Assembly: GCF_018687075.1 (NCBI RefSeq)
Contig: NZ_CP061285.1
Coordinates: forward strand, 1,302,001-1,366,000
Length of the DNA: 64,000 bases
From: Polynucleobacter sp. MWH-UH35A
GTDB lineage: Bacteria; Pseudomonadota; Gammaproteobacteria; Burkholderiales; Burkholderiaceae
Reading direction: 5' to 3'
The notes under the pieces were generated by a model. The model was not told the DNA's origin. It searched no databases and saw only the letters and a program-made list of their open reading frames with translations. The position numbers and the translations under genes are program-made. How positions within the stretch are numbered: the first letter of the stretch is position 1; every line of letters begins with the position of its first letter. This document shows, piece by piece, positions 56,449 to 64,000 of the stretch.

Positions 56449-57795
56449 TTATCCACCACTTAACTGACGCTTGCGTTCAGTATTTAAATGATATGCACCT
56501 TCGGTTGCAATCTCTTGCCCCTCTTTTAAACCTGAGATTACGGGACGGAATCCTTTGCCTTCTGGGCCTAATTTCACTGGCACCATACGATACGTATCAT
56601 CATCCAACCGGATGAATACATGGTCATGATTATCCTCGCGCACTACAGCGCCCAGTGGCACTACCAATTTATCCACCGGCTGACTTTCAATGAGCATTGT
56701 TGCCAACATACCAGGCTTGATTTCACCATCTTTATTGGGAAGCTCCATACGCACCACCACAGTACGAGTTTGTGGATTCACGATCGAATCGACATGCGCA
56801 ACTACACCTTCGATTTCTTGATTGCGTAGCGCAGGAATGATGAGCGATGCTTTTTGACCCTTATGCATCAGATAGGAATTACTTTCCGGAACCTCTGAGA
56901 TTGCCCAAAGCGTACTGAGGTCAGCAACTGTAAACAAGGCATCGGCAGGCTGAACCACCTGACCTTTATTGATCTTGCGCTCTACGATTTCACCAGGAAT
57001 AGTGGCAATCACATTATTAATAGACTCTATGACGCCAGACTTCGCAAGTCGATCAATGCTGGCCTGATCCATACCCTGAACTCTGAGTTGATCATTTGCA
57101 GCACGGAACTCAGCTTTTGCACTACTAGCCTCTGCCTCACGTCTTTGTAACTCCGCTAGAGCAATTACATCCTCTTTGTATAAAATTTTTGCGCGGTTAG
57201 CGGCTTGATCTGCTAACTGACTTGCACTCTTCGCTTTTAAATAGGCTAGCTGCGACTGAGTTAATTCTGTAGAGGTAATTTTTGCCAATACATCACCCTG
57301 CTTCACCATCTGACCAGGTACAGCCAAAATATCAGATACACGACCAGTCACATTGGCGCCAATGCGAGACAGAAAGAGTTCATTGAAATCAATTCGCCCT
57401 GAAGCACGAAGCTCCTCTACAAATGGAGATACCTGTGCTTTACCGTCAGCAATCATCTTATGCAAATCCGCATTCACCACAACAACGTTTGGATCTTGCA
57501 CGGATTTGATGGTGGGACTTCTATCAAACACATTGAAATAATTCAGAATAATGACGAATGCACAGAACCAAGGTAAATAAAATATGCCCGTCTTAAACCA
57601 GGGTGGTGTTTTATCGTAGCTGCTAGTTACCACAGGAGCATGTCCTGCGATCCATTGATGCACCTGCCCATACAGATGTGTTTGAGTTTTTAAAACTTGG
57701 TCAACCAATTCTTTCTTATGGAATTTGATCTTTCTAACCAAGAAAGTCTTCCAGACTTTTACCTTTCTGAGAAATTTTGAGAACTCTGGATTCAT
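56449..57795 (-). CDS. Periplasmic adaptor (membrane fusion protein) of the RND pump
   Basis: About 448 residues from ATG 57795, which overlaps the OMF stop (ATGA); a start ten codons earlier is possible. It has an N-terminal membrane anchor near residue 70 (GIFYLPWFCAFVIILNYF), the lipoyl/hairpin region (GQMVKQGDVLAKI, GQVVQPADALFTVADLS) and a CzcB/CusB-type C-terminal domain. The N-terminal cytoplasmic stretch is longer than usual and rich in lysine. Confidence 0.88.
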   Translation of the reverse strand: MNPEFSKFLRKVKVWKTFLVRKIKFHKKELVDQVLKTQTHLYGQVHQWIAGHAPVVTSSYDKTPPWFKTGIFYLPWFCAFVIILNYFNVFDRSPTIKSVQDPNVVVVNADLHKMIADGKAQVSPFVEELRASGRIDFNELFLSRIGANVTGRVSDILAVPGQMVKQGDVLAKITSTELTQSQLAYLKAKSASQLADQAANRAKILYKEDVIALAELQRREAEASSAKAEFRAANDQLRVQGMDQASIDRLAKSGVIESINNVIATIPGEIVERKINKGQVVQPADALFTVADLSTLWAISEVPESNSYLMHKGQKASLIIPALRNQEIEGVVAHVDSIVNPQTRTVVVRMELPNKDGEIKPGMLATMLIESQPVDKLVVPLGAVVREDNHDHVFIRLDDDTYRMVPVKLGPEGKGFRPVISGLKEGQEIATEGAYHLNTERKRQLSGG

Positions 57796-59057
57796 TGCAT
57801 TCCACTTTCTATCTTGGCTAGCCATTCAGGACTCGCTCTTAACCTTTGAATTTCAGTCACCACATAAGCTAAATCAAATCGCGCTCTAATCAAGTCATTA
57901 CGGGCGGCACGAAAAGTTCTTTGCGCATCCAAGTACTCCAGCATGCCGCGCTCACCGTAGCGATAAGACACTTCAGCAATCCGCTGAGCACTGGCCGCTA
58001 ACTGGACCACTTCCTGACTTAATACCTTTACTTGATAGCTAGTCATTTGATAAAGCTTATAGGCTGTTTCGATCTGCTGATCGAGAGTTTGACTTTGCGC
58101 ATTGAGTTGATTCTTGGCTTTGGATGCATTTGCCTCGGCCTCCGCTACTTGGCCACCCCTAAAGTCCCAAATCGGAATGCTCACCTGTAGGCCATAAAGA
58201 CGATCAGTAAAGTTCGGGTCGTTGTATTGAGATGCTTTAAATGCCAGACGAGGTAAACGTAAGTTCTTCTCAAAACTGAGCTTGGATTCAGTAGCCTCCA
58301 CCTCAGCTTTTGCCTTTTGTAGCTCTGGGCTTTGGGCTTGAACCTCATTAAGCAGCACTTGCAATGAAGGCAAGTCTTCAACTTTGGGTTGCTCAGCCAC
58401 CACCGTGAAGTCAGCCGGTAGTTGATGACCCACGACTTGACGTAATTGACTGCGCGCTTGCTCAACGCGTAACTTACTTGACTCTGCAGCAATCTGCGCA
58501 TTGAGGAATTCGGTTTGCACACGAATGAGCTCGAAGCGTGCAGTTTCGCCAACGTCATAACGTATTTGCATACGGTCACGAATCTGCTTTGTCAGACTCA
58601 TATCTTCTTCTGCCGCTTTTTGCTCAGCCTCCCGGCGCATTAATTCATAAAAGCGCTGCTGCACTTTAGAAATCGTTTCAACCTCGAAAGCAATTCGCGT
58701 CGCCTCAGCCGCACGCAGATTGGCTTCGGCAGCATTGACTCTCGGAAAGCGAGTGTAAGGCATATCTAATGGCTGCGTAACCGACCAAGACGACACGTTA
58801 CCGACTGTTAAAGGTCCAGTGACGGATCGCTGCTGACCGGTGCTAATTTCAAACTCAGGGTTTGGAATTGCTCTTGCTGTCGATAGTTGACCCTTAATAG
58901 CCTTTGACTGATCTCGTGCAGCAAGTACTTGAGGACTAGACTCCAAAGAGATAGCGATCAAGTCATTGATAGTGAATGATGTTTTAGGTTGTGCGCTGGC
59001 ATCTACCACCATGAAGGTGCTAATAAAAACAATAAGCCATAAGCGGTACAGCAACAT
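57792..59057 (-). CDS. TolC-family outer-membrane factor
   Basis: About 421 residues if started at ATG 59057, whose product opens with a signal peptide (MLLYRLWLIVFISTFMVVDASA). The frame extends to 59189 with another ATG at 59105, so the start is not certain. Two repeats of the OEP domain are seen, including SWSVTQPLDMPYTRFPRVN and the closing YRYGERGMLEYLDAQRTFR. First gene of the efflux operon. Confidence 0.87.
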   Translation of the reverse strand: MLLYRLWLIVFISTFMVVDASAQPKTSFTINDLIAISLESSPQVLAARDQSKAIKGQLSTARAIPNPEFEISTGQQRSVTGPLTVGNVSSWSVTQPLDMPYTRFPRVNAAEANLRAAEATRIAFEVETISKVQQRFYELMRREAEQKAAEEDMSLTKQIRDRMQIRYDVGETARFELIRVQTEFLNAQIAAESSKLRVEQARSQLRQVVGHQLPADFTVVAEQPKVEDLPSLQVLLNEVQAQSPELQKAKAEVEATESKLSFEKNLRLPRLAFKASQYNDPNFTDRLYGLQVSIPIWDFRGGQVAEAEANASKAKNQLNAQSQTLDQQIETAYKLYQMTSYQVKVLSQEVVQLAASAQRIAEVSYRYGERGMLEYLDAQRTFRAARNDLIRARFDLAYVVTEIQRLRASPEWLAKIESGMQ

Positions 59058-59352
59058 ACACCCAACTCGAGAAGTATCTAAAAGTAAATTATCTAACCAC
59101 CTCATTGAATGAGCAAGAATTCGTCCCCGATTTAGGGCATGAGGGCCTAAATCGGGGTGGGATGGTAAATATTTAAAGATAGGAGTCAATTTTCAGCCAT
59201 TTAGTAAATAGTAAATGGTCTTGCCTTAGAAACTACCCACATACCGGACTTGATGGCCGTAATGACGATATGTGAGACCCATTTCTGGGCAGGCTACTCC
59301 CCGTTTATTTACCTTATTAGATCACAGTTAAATGACAACCTTGCACACGATC

Positions 59353-59685
59353 TCAAACATAGACCTGTCTAGATAAACGCCCGTATTTCTGGGCTTTATG
59401 AAGCGCTTTTTGCATATGTTTGTAGACTTTTTTCAAACCCATATCTAAGGCCGTTCTTCGATCCCTTGCTGTAATGCTGACCTCAATCTGGCGATTATCA
59501 AAAGTTTGCAACTCAATAATGCAATTTTGATTACAGCTTGTCTTCACCTGGTCTACAGAGGAATATTTCACCTTAATTTTTCGCACCAACCAAAATAAGC
59601 GCTTAAGAGAAAACTTCACGCGATTCTCTGTGAATGTTTTAAATTCTAGTTCAATTTGTTCTTTTGTTTCTAATATGACATCCAT
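59353..59685 (-). CDS. HPF/RaiA-like ribosome-associated protein
   Basis: A 110-residue protein of the sigma-54-modulation / hibernation-promoting-factor fold: RVKFSLKRL in the first helix, CIIELQTFDNRQIEVSITARD in the sheet and TALDMGLKKVYKHMQKAL in the last helix. It is a little divergent from canonical HPF, with an extra CNQNC segment. Its function as a ribosome-hibernation or stress protein is inferred. It stands alone between the efflux operon and the TerC fusion, and has an AAAGGAG ribosome-binding site. Confidence 0.8.
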   Translation of the reverse strand: MDVILETKEQIELEFKTFTENRVKFSLKRLFWLVRKIKVKYSSVDQVKTSCNQNCIIELQTFDNRQIEVSITARDRRTALDMGLKKVYKHMQKALHKAQKYGRLSRQVYV

Positions 59686-59794
59686 GATTTATCTCCTTTG
59701 TAGAACATCATGAGTTCAATATAGAGAAAACTTTATTCTTAATAAAGCAGAAAATAAAAGAAATTAATTCAGTTATTTGCTGATAATTGGGCTG

Positions 59795-59819
59795 AAAAAA
59801 TGCCCTCAAGTAGAGGGCA
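59795..59819 (-). terminator. Terminator of the TerC-Usp gene
   Basis: TGCCCTC-AAGTA-GAGGGCA (59801-59819), followed on the minus strand by a TTTTTT run at 59795-59800. Confidence 0.85.
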
Positions 59820-59851
59820 AAATACTGCCGCAGGATGCAAACAAAAGAAAG

Positions 59852-61108
59852 TTAATCGATTACTGCCGCCATCAAAGCGGTGGCTGCTCCAGCGCCTATT
59901 GCTGGGATACCCCAACGCTCGAGTGTAGAGAGCGATTTACCTGTCACCACCTCAACTGGAATGTCACTTATTTCCAGCAATTTTGCAGTTGTAGAGTTTT
60001 CAAATAAGCGGCTCAAGGTATTTTTCTTGGCAGTGCCAATCACAATACGCTGGCATCCTAAGCGCTGAGCCTCATCACGCAATGCCTCACCTTTATCACC
60101 AGTAACGTAGGTAAAAGAAAAGCTAACGCCCGACCTCTCTAAAAACTCAGACGCTGACTGCGCTGCTAGTTTGGCACGCTCTGCTTGCCACTCATTAATA
60201 GTCTGCTTATTAAGAAACTTTCTAATATGACGATATAGAGTTGGCTGCACATTACATAGATGAAAGTGTGCTTTACGATCTTTGCCATAAACACTCACCG
60301 CATGTTTCAGGGCCATTAAAGAATTAACGGAATTATCTACAGGAATCAGAATTTTGCTCATTACCTCACCTCCTACGTTATAAGACTGCTTATCGGATAC
60401 TTCTGAATCAACTACTGATGGCGCAATGGTCTCCTCCAAGGCCAACCTACTCTTCATAAAGCCGCCAAACAACACACCAAAAATCACGAGTGCTTGAACG
60501 GCATATTCAAATACGGGATTGCTAAATAACTGCAATTCCTGAACTACGGGCTCACCAATCATCATCTTGGCTGCAGTCCATGCCAGCACGCCAGCACCCA
60601 AGTAAGTAATAGAAGGGTAGCGCTCAACGAGTTTCAGTATTTGCGTGGAACCCCAAATCACCACTGGGATACTAATCAGCAAACCTAAGACCACTAAAAC
60701 ATAACTGCCATGAGAGGCACCGGCTACCGCTAAGACATTGTCTAGGCCCATGACGGCATCGGCAATCACAATCGTCTTCATCGCACCCCAGAAACTCGTG
60801 GAAGCATTGTCATGAGCGCCGCCCTCCTCTTTAGCAGGAGTTAGAAGTTTGTAAGCAATCCAGACTAGGAGCAAACCGCCAATCAACATCAAGCCGGGTA
60901 TCTTTAAAAGATAGACAACTGCAAGGGTCATCGCACTTCGTACTGCAATTGCGCCCACAGCACCCCATACAATCGCTTTCTTTTGCAAATGCGCCGGCAA
61001 GTTTCGAGCAGCCATTGCAATCACAATGGCGTTATCACCAGCCAAAACTAAATCAATCACCACAATCGCTAGTAGCGCTGAAAAAAACTCTGGGCTAAAT
61101 AGTTCCAA
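59852..61108 (-). CDS. TerC membrane protein fused to universal stress protein
   Basis: A 418-residue fusion. Residues 1 to about 215 form a TerC-type membrane domain with seven helices and the metal-exporter acidic motifs DLVLAGDNAIVIAMAA and DAVMGLDNVLAVAG. Residues about 250-395 form a UspA domain (KILIPVDNSVNSLMAL, then GCQRIVIGTAKKN), and the C-terminus adds one more hydrophobic helix. TerC proteins export manganese or assist metal loading of membrane proteins. Usp domains bind ATP; this one has G(T/S)AKKNTLSRLF in place of the usual G-2x-G-9x-G(S/T). One continuous frame, no frameshift. Confidence 0.88.
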   Translation of the reverse strand: MELFSPEFFSALLAIVVIDLVLAGDNAIVIAMAARNLPAHLQKKAIVWGAVGAIAVRSAMTLAVVYLLKIPGLMLIGGLLLVWIAYKLLTPAKEEGGAHDNASTSFWGAMKTIVIADAVMGLDNVLAVAGASHGSYVLVVLGLLISIPVVIWGSTQILKLVERYPSITYLGAGVLAWTAAKMMIGEPVVQELQLFSNPVFEYAVQALVIFGVLFGGFMKSRLALEETIAPSVVDSEVSDKQSYNVGGEVMSKILIPVDNSVNSLMALKHAVSVYGKDRKAHFHLCNVQPTLYRHIRKFLNKQTINEWQAERAKLAAQSASEFLERSGVSFSFTYVTGDKGEALRDEAQRLGCQRIVIGTAKKNTLSRLFENSTTAKLLEISDIPVEVVTGKSLSTLERWGIPAIGAGAATALMAAVID

Positions 61109-61241
61109 TTGAATAACCTCTATCTACATTAGTTGAACAAATGCGTATAAATGACATGACTTTCCATGGGGTTAATGTAGGTGGATTTGTATTTAGCTAA
61201 AAGCAGATATATATTGAGAATAATTTCGGAAAAAGCAGAAT

Positions 61242-62120
61242 ATGACCAATAGCTATAACTACCGTCACCTCTATTACTTCTGGGTTGTTGCCAAGGAGGG
61301 CAGCATGTCCAAAGCGGCAGATCGCCTAGATATGGCCATCCAGACGATTAGCGCCCAAGTACATGAGCTTGAGAAGTCGCTTGGCTATCTACTATTTAAG
61401 CCCGCAGGAAGAGGTATTGCACTGACTGAATCTGGTTTTGCTGCCCTAGAAATTGCCGATCAGATTTTCTCCATCGGCGAGAAATTGCCAGAGGCTGTGC
61501 GAGATGCTGCGAAATCCCCTAAAACCAAAATTACCGTAGGCGTCTCTGATGGACTGCCAAAATTAGTCACTAGACAGCTACTGGAACCCATCCTAAAACA
61601 CAAGGATGTGCAATTGATTGCACACGAAGGTGAGTTTGATGATTTGCTGGCAGATCTTGCCTTGCATCGCCTAGATATTGTTTTGGCTGATCGCCCCGCT
61701 CCTGGCAATAAAAATCTGAATGTCTACAGTGAAGAGTTAACTAAATCAGTAATCGCCTGGTATGCCCCCAAGCAATTCATTAAAAAGATTAAGGGGAAGT
61801 TTCCACAGTGCCTAGTGGATCTGCCCGTTCTATTACCAACCTCTCACTCCACTGTGCGTTCTTTGATTGATCAATGGTTGAGTAAAGAGGGCATTACCCC
61901 AAATATTGTGGGAGAGTTTGAAGACAGCGCATTACTAAAGACCTTTGCTGCTAGTGGGCTGGGTGTATTTCCTGCTGGTAAGCTCATCGAGAGGGATCTC
62001 AAGGATACCTATGGCATTGAGTTTCTGGGCTGCTGTGAAGACATCTATGAATACTTCTATGCCATTCGTTCAGAAAAGAAAATTCAGCACCCACTTGTAC
62101 AAGCCATTATTAAGCAATAA
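61242..62120 (+). CDS. nhaR: NhaR-type LysR regulator
   Basis: A 292-residue LysR-type activator. The N-terminal winged helix-turn-helix begins YNYRHLYYFWVVAKEGSMSKAADRL, the hallmark of the NhaR subgroup, and the effector domain resembles NhaR throughout (DDLLADLALHRLDIVLADRP). NhaR responds to sodium and controls nhaA. Here it lies 64 bp upstream of an SbtA-type transporter gene in the same direction, so control of that sodium-linked transporter is plausible. Confidence 0.88.
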   Translation: MTNSYNYRHLYYFWVVAKEGSMSKAADRLDMAIQTISAQVHELEKSLGYLLFKPAGRGIALTESGFAALEIADQIFSIGEKLPEAVRDAAKSPKTKITVGVSDGLPKLVTRQLLEPILKHKDVQLIAHEGEFDDLLADLALHRLDIVLADRPAPGNKNLNVYSEELTKSVIAWYAPKQFIKKIKGKFPQCLVDLPVLLPTSHSTVRSLIDQWLSKEGITPNIVGEFEDSALLKTFAASGLGVFPAGKLIERDLKDTYGIEFLGCCEDIYEYFYAIRSEKKIQHPLVQAIIKQ

Positions 62121-62184
62121 ATGTCTATATACCCATTAACAGTGGGGCTAAGAATTAATTGTCAGTACAACTTAGAATGACTAT

Positions 62185-63153
62185 ATGACGAATTTTCTGG
62201 ACCCCGCCATTCTGTTTTTTATCTTTGGGGTATTTGCGGGATCCGTAAAATCGAACCTAGAAATTCCTCCGCAAATTTCTCGGTTCCTATCACTCTATTT
62301 GCTGATGGCCCTGGGACTAAAGGGAGGCTTTGCTCTTCATAAGTCTGGGTTTACTAGCGAGATCGCTTTATCTCTAGGGCTAGCAGTATTACTTGCCATC
62401 ATCATTCCTGTTATTGGCTACTGCATCTTAAGAAGAAAATTAAACGCCTTTGATGCTGCTGCAATTGCAGCGACTTATGGTTCAGTTAGTGCGGTAACTT
62501 TTATTACTGCCACACAATACTTAGACCAGTTCAATATTGCGTATGGTGGCCATATGGCGGCAGCAATGGCGCTAATGGAATCACCTGCCATTATTCTGGC
62601 GATTGTCTTAGCCAATAAGGCCCGTGTCTCAATATCGTCAGATTCAACCGTCAAGCACGAACCAACTGGCATTACCAAGATACTGCACGAGTCTTTTACC
62701 GATGGTGCGCAACTACTTTTACTGGGATCGATGGCTGTAGCGCTATTGAGTGGAGATGCCGGACAAAAGTTAATGGCACCCTTCTCTATTGACCTTTTTA
62801 AAGGCATGCTGTCCTTCTTTTTGCTGGATATGGGGCTCATGGCTGCCAGAAACTTTAAGGGCTTAAGAGGCAAACCCCCTATCACTTTGCTTTATGCAAT
62901 TGGCTCACCGCTATCACATGCGCTTTTAGCTCTAGCGTTATGCAAGCTCATTGGACTCCCCCTAGGAAATACTATTTTGCTAATGGTGCTTGCTTCTAGC
63001 GCATCCTATATTGCGGTACCAGCAGTACTGCGTCACGCCCTGCCAGAAGTAAATCCTGCTTTATATATGGGCATGTCGTTGGGTATCACCTTTCCATTCA
63101 ACATCATTTTAGGTATTCCGCTCTACACCGTAATTGCCACACAATTTCTGTAG
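62185..63153 (+). CDS. sbtA: SbtA-type sodium-dependent bicarbonate transporter
   Basis: A 322-residue inner-membrane protein of the SbtA family with about ten helices: the N-terminal DPAILFFIFGVFAGSVKSNLEIPPQ and the second SbtA motif around TYGSVSAVTFITATQYL agree with cyanobacterial SbtA. It carries out Na+/HCO3- symport. No sbtB (a PII-like partner) lies beside it. Bicarbonate would also serve cyanase, but the genes are 30 kb apart and the link is only a suggestion. Confidence 0.92.
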   Translation: MTNFLDPAILFFIFGVFAGSVKSNLEIPPQISRFLSLYLLMALGLKGGFALHKSGFTSEIALSLGLAVLLAIIIPVIGYCILRRKLNAFDAAAIAATYGSVSAVTFITATQYLDQFNIAYGGHMAAAMALMESPAIILAIVLANKARVSISSDSTVKHEPTGITKILHESFTDGAQLLLLGSMAVALLSGDAGQKLMAPFSIDLFKGMLSFFLLDMGLMAARNFKGLRGKPPITLLYAIGSPLSHALLALALCKLIGLPLGNTILLMVLASSASYIAVPAVLRHALPEVNPALYMGMSLGITFPFNIILGIPLYTVIATQFL

Positions 63154-63157
63154 AGTG

Positions 63158-63766
63158 TTAATCCAGCCACACTGGATGTTTCTGCATGACCGAGTTGAAT
63201 AAATCAGAATCGAGATGTTGAGTCAGCCAAGCTTTAACTGCGGGTATTGGGAGTTCCTCAAACGTTTTTGCATCAACCATCGAAAACTGCCTGATGAACG
63301 GAAAGATGGCCACATCGACCCACGTCATTTTGTCGCCCGATAAGTATTTGGAATTTTGCAAAGCTTGTTCCATGGGAATTAGCATGATTTGCAATGCCTC
63401 ATTGAGAACAGTTTCTGGATTCAGCATTGGGAATCGATTTGGGTATTTATATTGATCCAACAAAAGCTTAAACGGCCCATCATTTTTCTCAATCCAATAT
63501 TGAGCAACTGCATCGTCAACATTTCCCCAGCCAGCAGGATCAGATTGCTTTATTGCCCAACTCATAATATCGACACTTTGATCTAAAACTTGCTCCCCCA
63601 TACAGAGAACTGGAACCGTTCCTTTTGGAGAAGCCATTAGCATGGAGCGAGGCTTATTGCGCAAATCAATCTCGCGATGCTCAACATCGATACCAGCATA
63701 TATCAGGGCCATACGCGCCCGCATCGCATAAGGGCAGCGGCGATAAGAGTACAAAATAGGCGCCAT
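63158..63766 (-). CDS. Glutathione S-transferase family protein
   Basis: A 202-residue GST with an omega/glutaredoxin-like N-terminal motif, RRCPYAMRARMALIYAG, in which the cysteine is the likely catalytic residue, then PKGTVPVL and DQSVDIMSWAI. The second half is the helical domain. Convergent with sbtA, whose stop is 4 bp away. Substrate unknown. Confidence 0.87.
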   Translation of the reverse strand: MAPILYSYRRCPYAMRARMALIYAGIDVEHREIDLRNKPRSMLMASPKGTVPVLCMGEQVLDQSVDIMSWAIKQSDPAGWGNVDDAVAQYWIEKNDGPFKLLLDQYKYPNRFPMLNPETVLNEALQIMLIPMEQALQNSKYLSGDKMTWVDVAIFPFIRQFSMVDAKTFEELPIPAVKAWLTQHLDSDLFNSVMQKHPVWLD

Positions 63767-63842
63767 AGGTTTATCACTTAGACTACTGCATAATGAGCTT
63801 AGTGAGTTTACCCAATGATAAAAATGGGAAATTAGATAGCAT

Positions 63843-64000
63843 ATGAAGATTTATATACTCACCCTACTTAGCGCCCTCTTTTTTCAATACACGCAAGCTA
63901 CTATGAGCCAAGAACCCCGGGTTATCCAGGTGGATGGGGTTATTACAAACAACACTCTTCATCAAATACGGCAAGACTTAGCGGGATGGAAAAACCAAGA
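63843..64000 (+). CDS. Exported protein, 3' end cut by the window
   Basis: The first 52 codons of a rightward gene starting at ATG 63843. The N-terminus MKIYILTLLSALFFQYTQA is a Sec signal peptide, and the mature part begins with TMSQEPRVIQVDGVITN. Too little remains to name a family. Confidence 0.65.
   Translation, partial: MKIYILTLLSALFFQYTQATMSQEPRVIQVDGVITNNTLHQIRQDLAGWKNQ

Noticed and set aside
61109..61241. Manganese (yybP-ykoY) riboswitch before the TerC gene
   Set aside because: The short leader shows none of the conserved riboswitch core segments or the expected stems.

Overview
The window looks like the chromosome of a free-living freshwater betaproteobacterium of the Burkholderiaceae, most likely Polynucleobacter or a close relative. 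This is inferred from moderate-to-low GC, short intergenic gaps, protein flavour (intracellular PHB depolymerase, methylmalonyl-CoA decarboxylase, PII proteins, many GST-like proteins) and tRNA-Lys-derived sequence of betaproteobacterial type. No rRNA, intact tRNA, insertion sequence, prophage or CRISPR array was seen.

Layout. 0.1-2 kb: a secreted YtcJ-type amidohydrolase. 2-6.2 kb: a tight seven-gene leftward operon (GST, cupin, unknown, PhaZ, small protein, ScpB-like decarboxylase, BLUF photoreceptor). 6.3-13.7 kb: a divergent three-gene transglutaminase / ATP-grasp / alpha-E cluster meeting a PII gene tail to tail; NtrC-like palindromes lie before both the cluster and the PII gene. 13.9-24.7 kb: an accessory stretch with an outer-membrane protein, a deacetylase-acetyltransferase pair, a five-haem cytochrome fusion, a methyltransferase and its broken duplicate, and several copies of a dispersed repeat built on the 3' part of tRNA-Lys.

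24.8-36.3 kb is the most interesting part. It is a sigma-54-centred island: rhodanese, rubredoxin/FAD reductase, an acyl-CoA-dehydrogenase-fold flavoprotein, OsmC, a GAF-AAA-Fis enhancer-binding activator, cyanase, a nitrate/cyanate-type ABC transporter and its own rpoN. Three -24/-12 promoters can be read directly, and two of them share a roughly 38-bp upstream element. The genes suggest uptake of cyanate or a related small nitrogen compound, its conversion to ammonia and CO2 by CynS, plus sulfur-transfer and redox steps whose substrate is unknown.

36.5-40 kb holds two HPP membrane proteins flanking a DUF1348 protein, small membrane proteins and a TetR regulator. 40-50 kb is a hydrolase district: two secreted Ntn-type amide hydrolases, two more secreted amidohydrolases, a FlK-like thioesterase and a pyruvate/indolepyruvate-type decarboxylase. 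Many of the hydrolase genes end in near-identical terminator hairpins. 50-53 kb: VOC protein, HMG-CoA-lyase-like enzyme and CaiB-type CoA transferase. 53-59 kb: a heavy-metal RND efflux operon (OMF-MFP-RND) ending in a PII-like gene. 59-64 kb: HPF-like protein, a TerC-UspA fusion, NhaR-type regulator, SbtA-type bicarbonate transporter, GST, and the start of an exported protein cut by the window edge.
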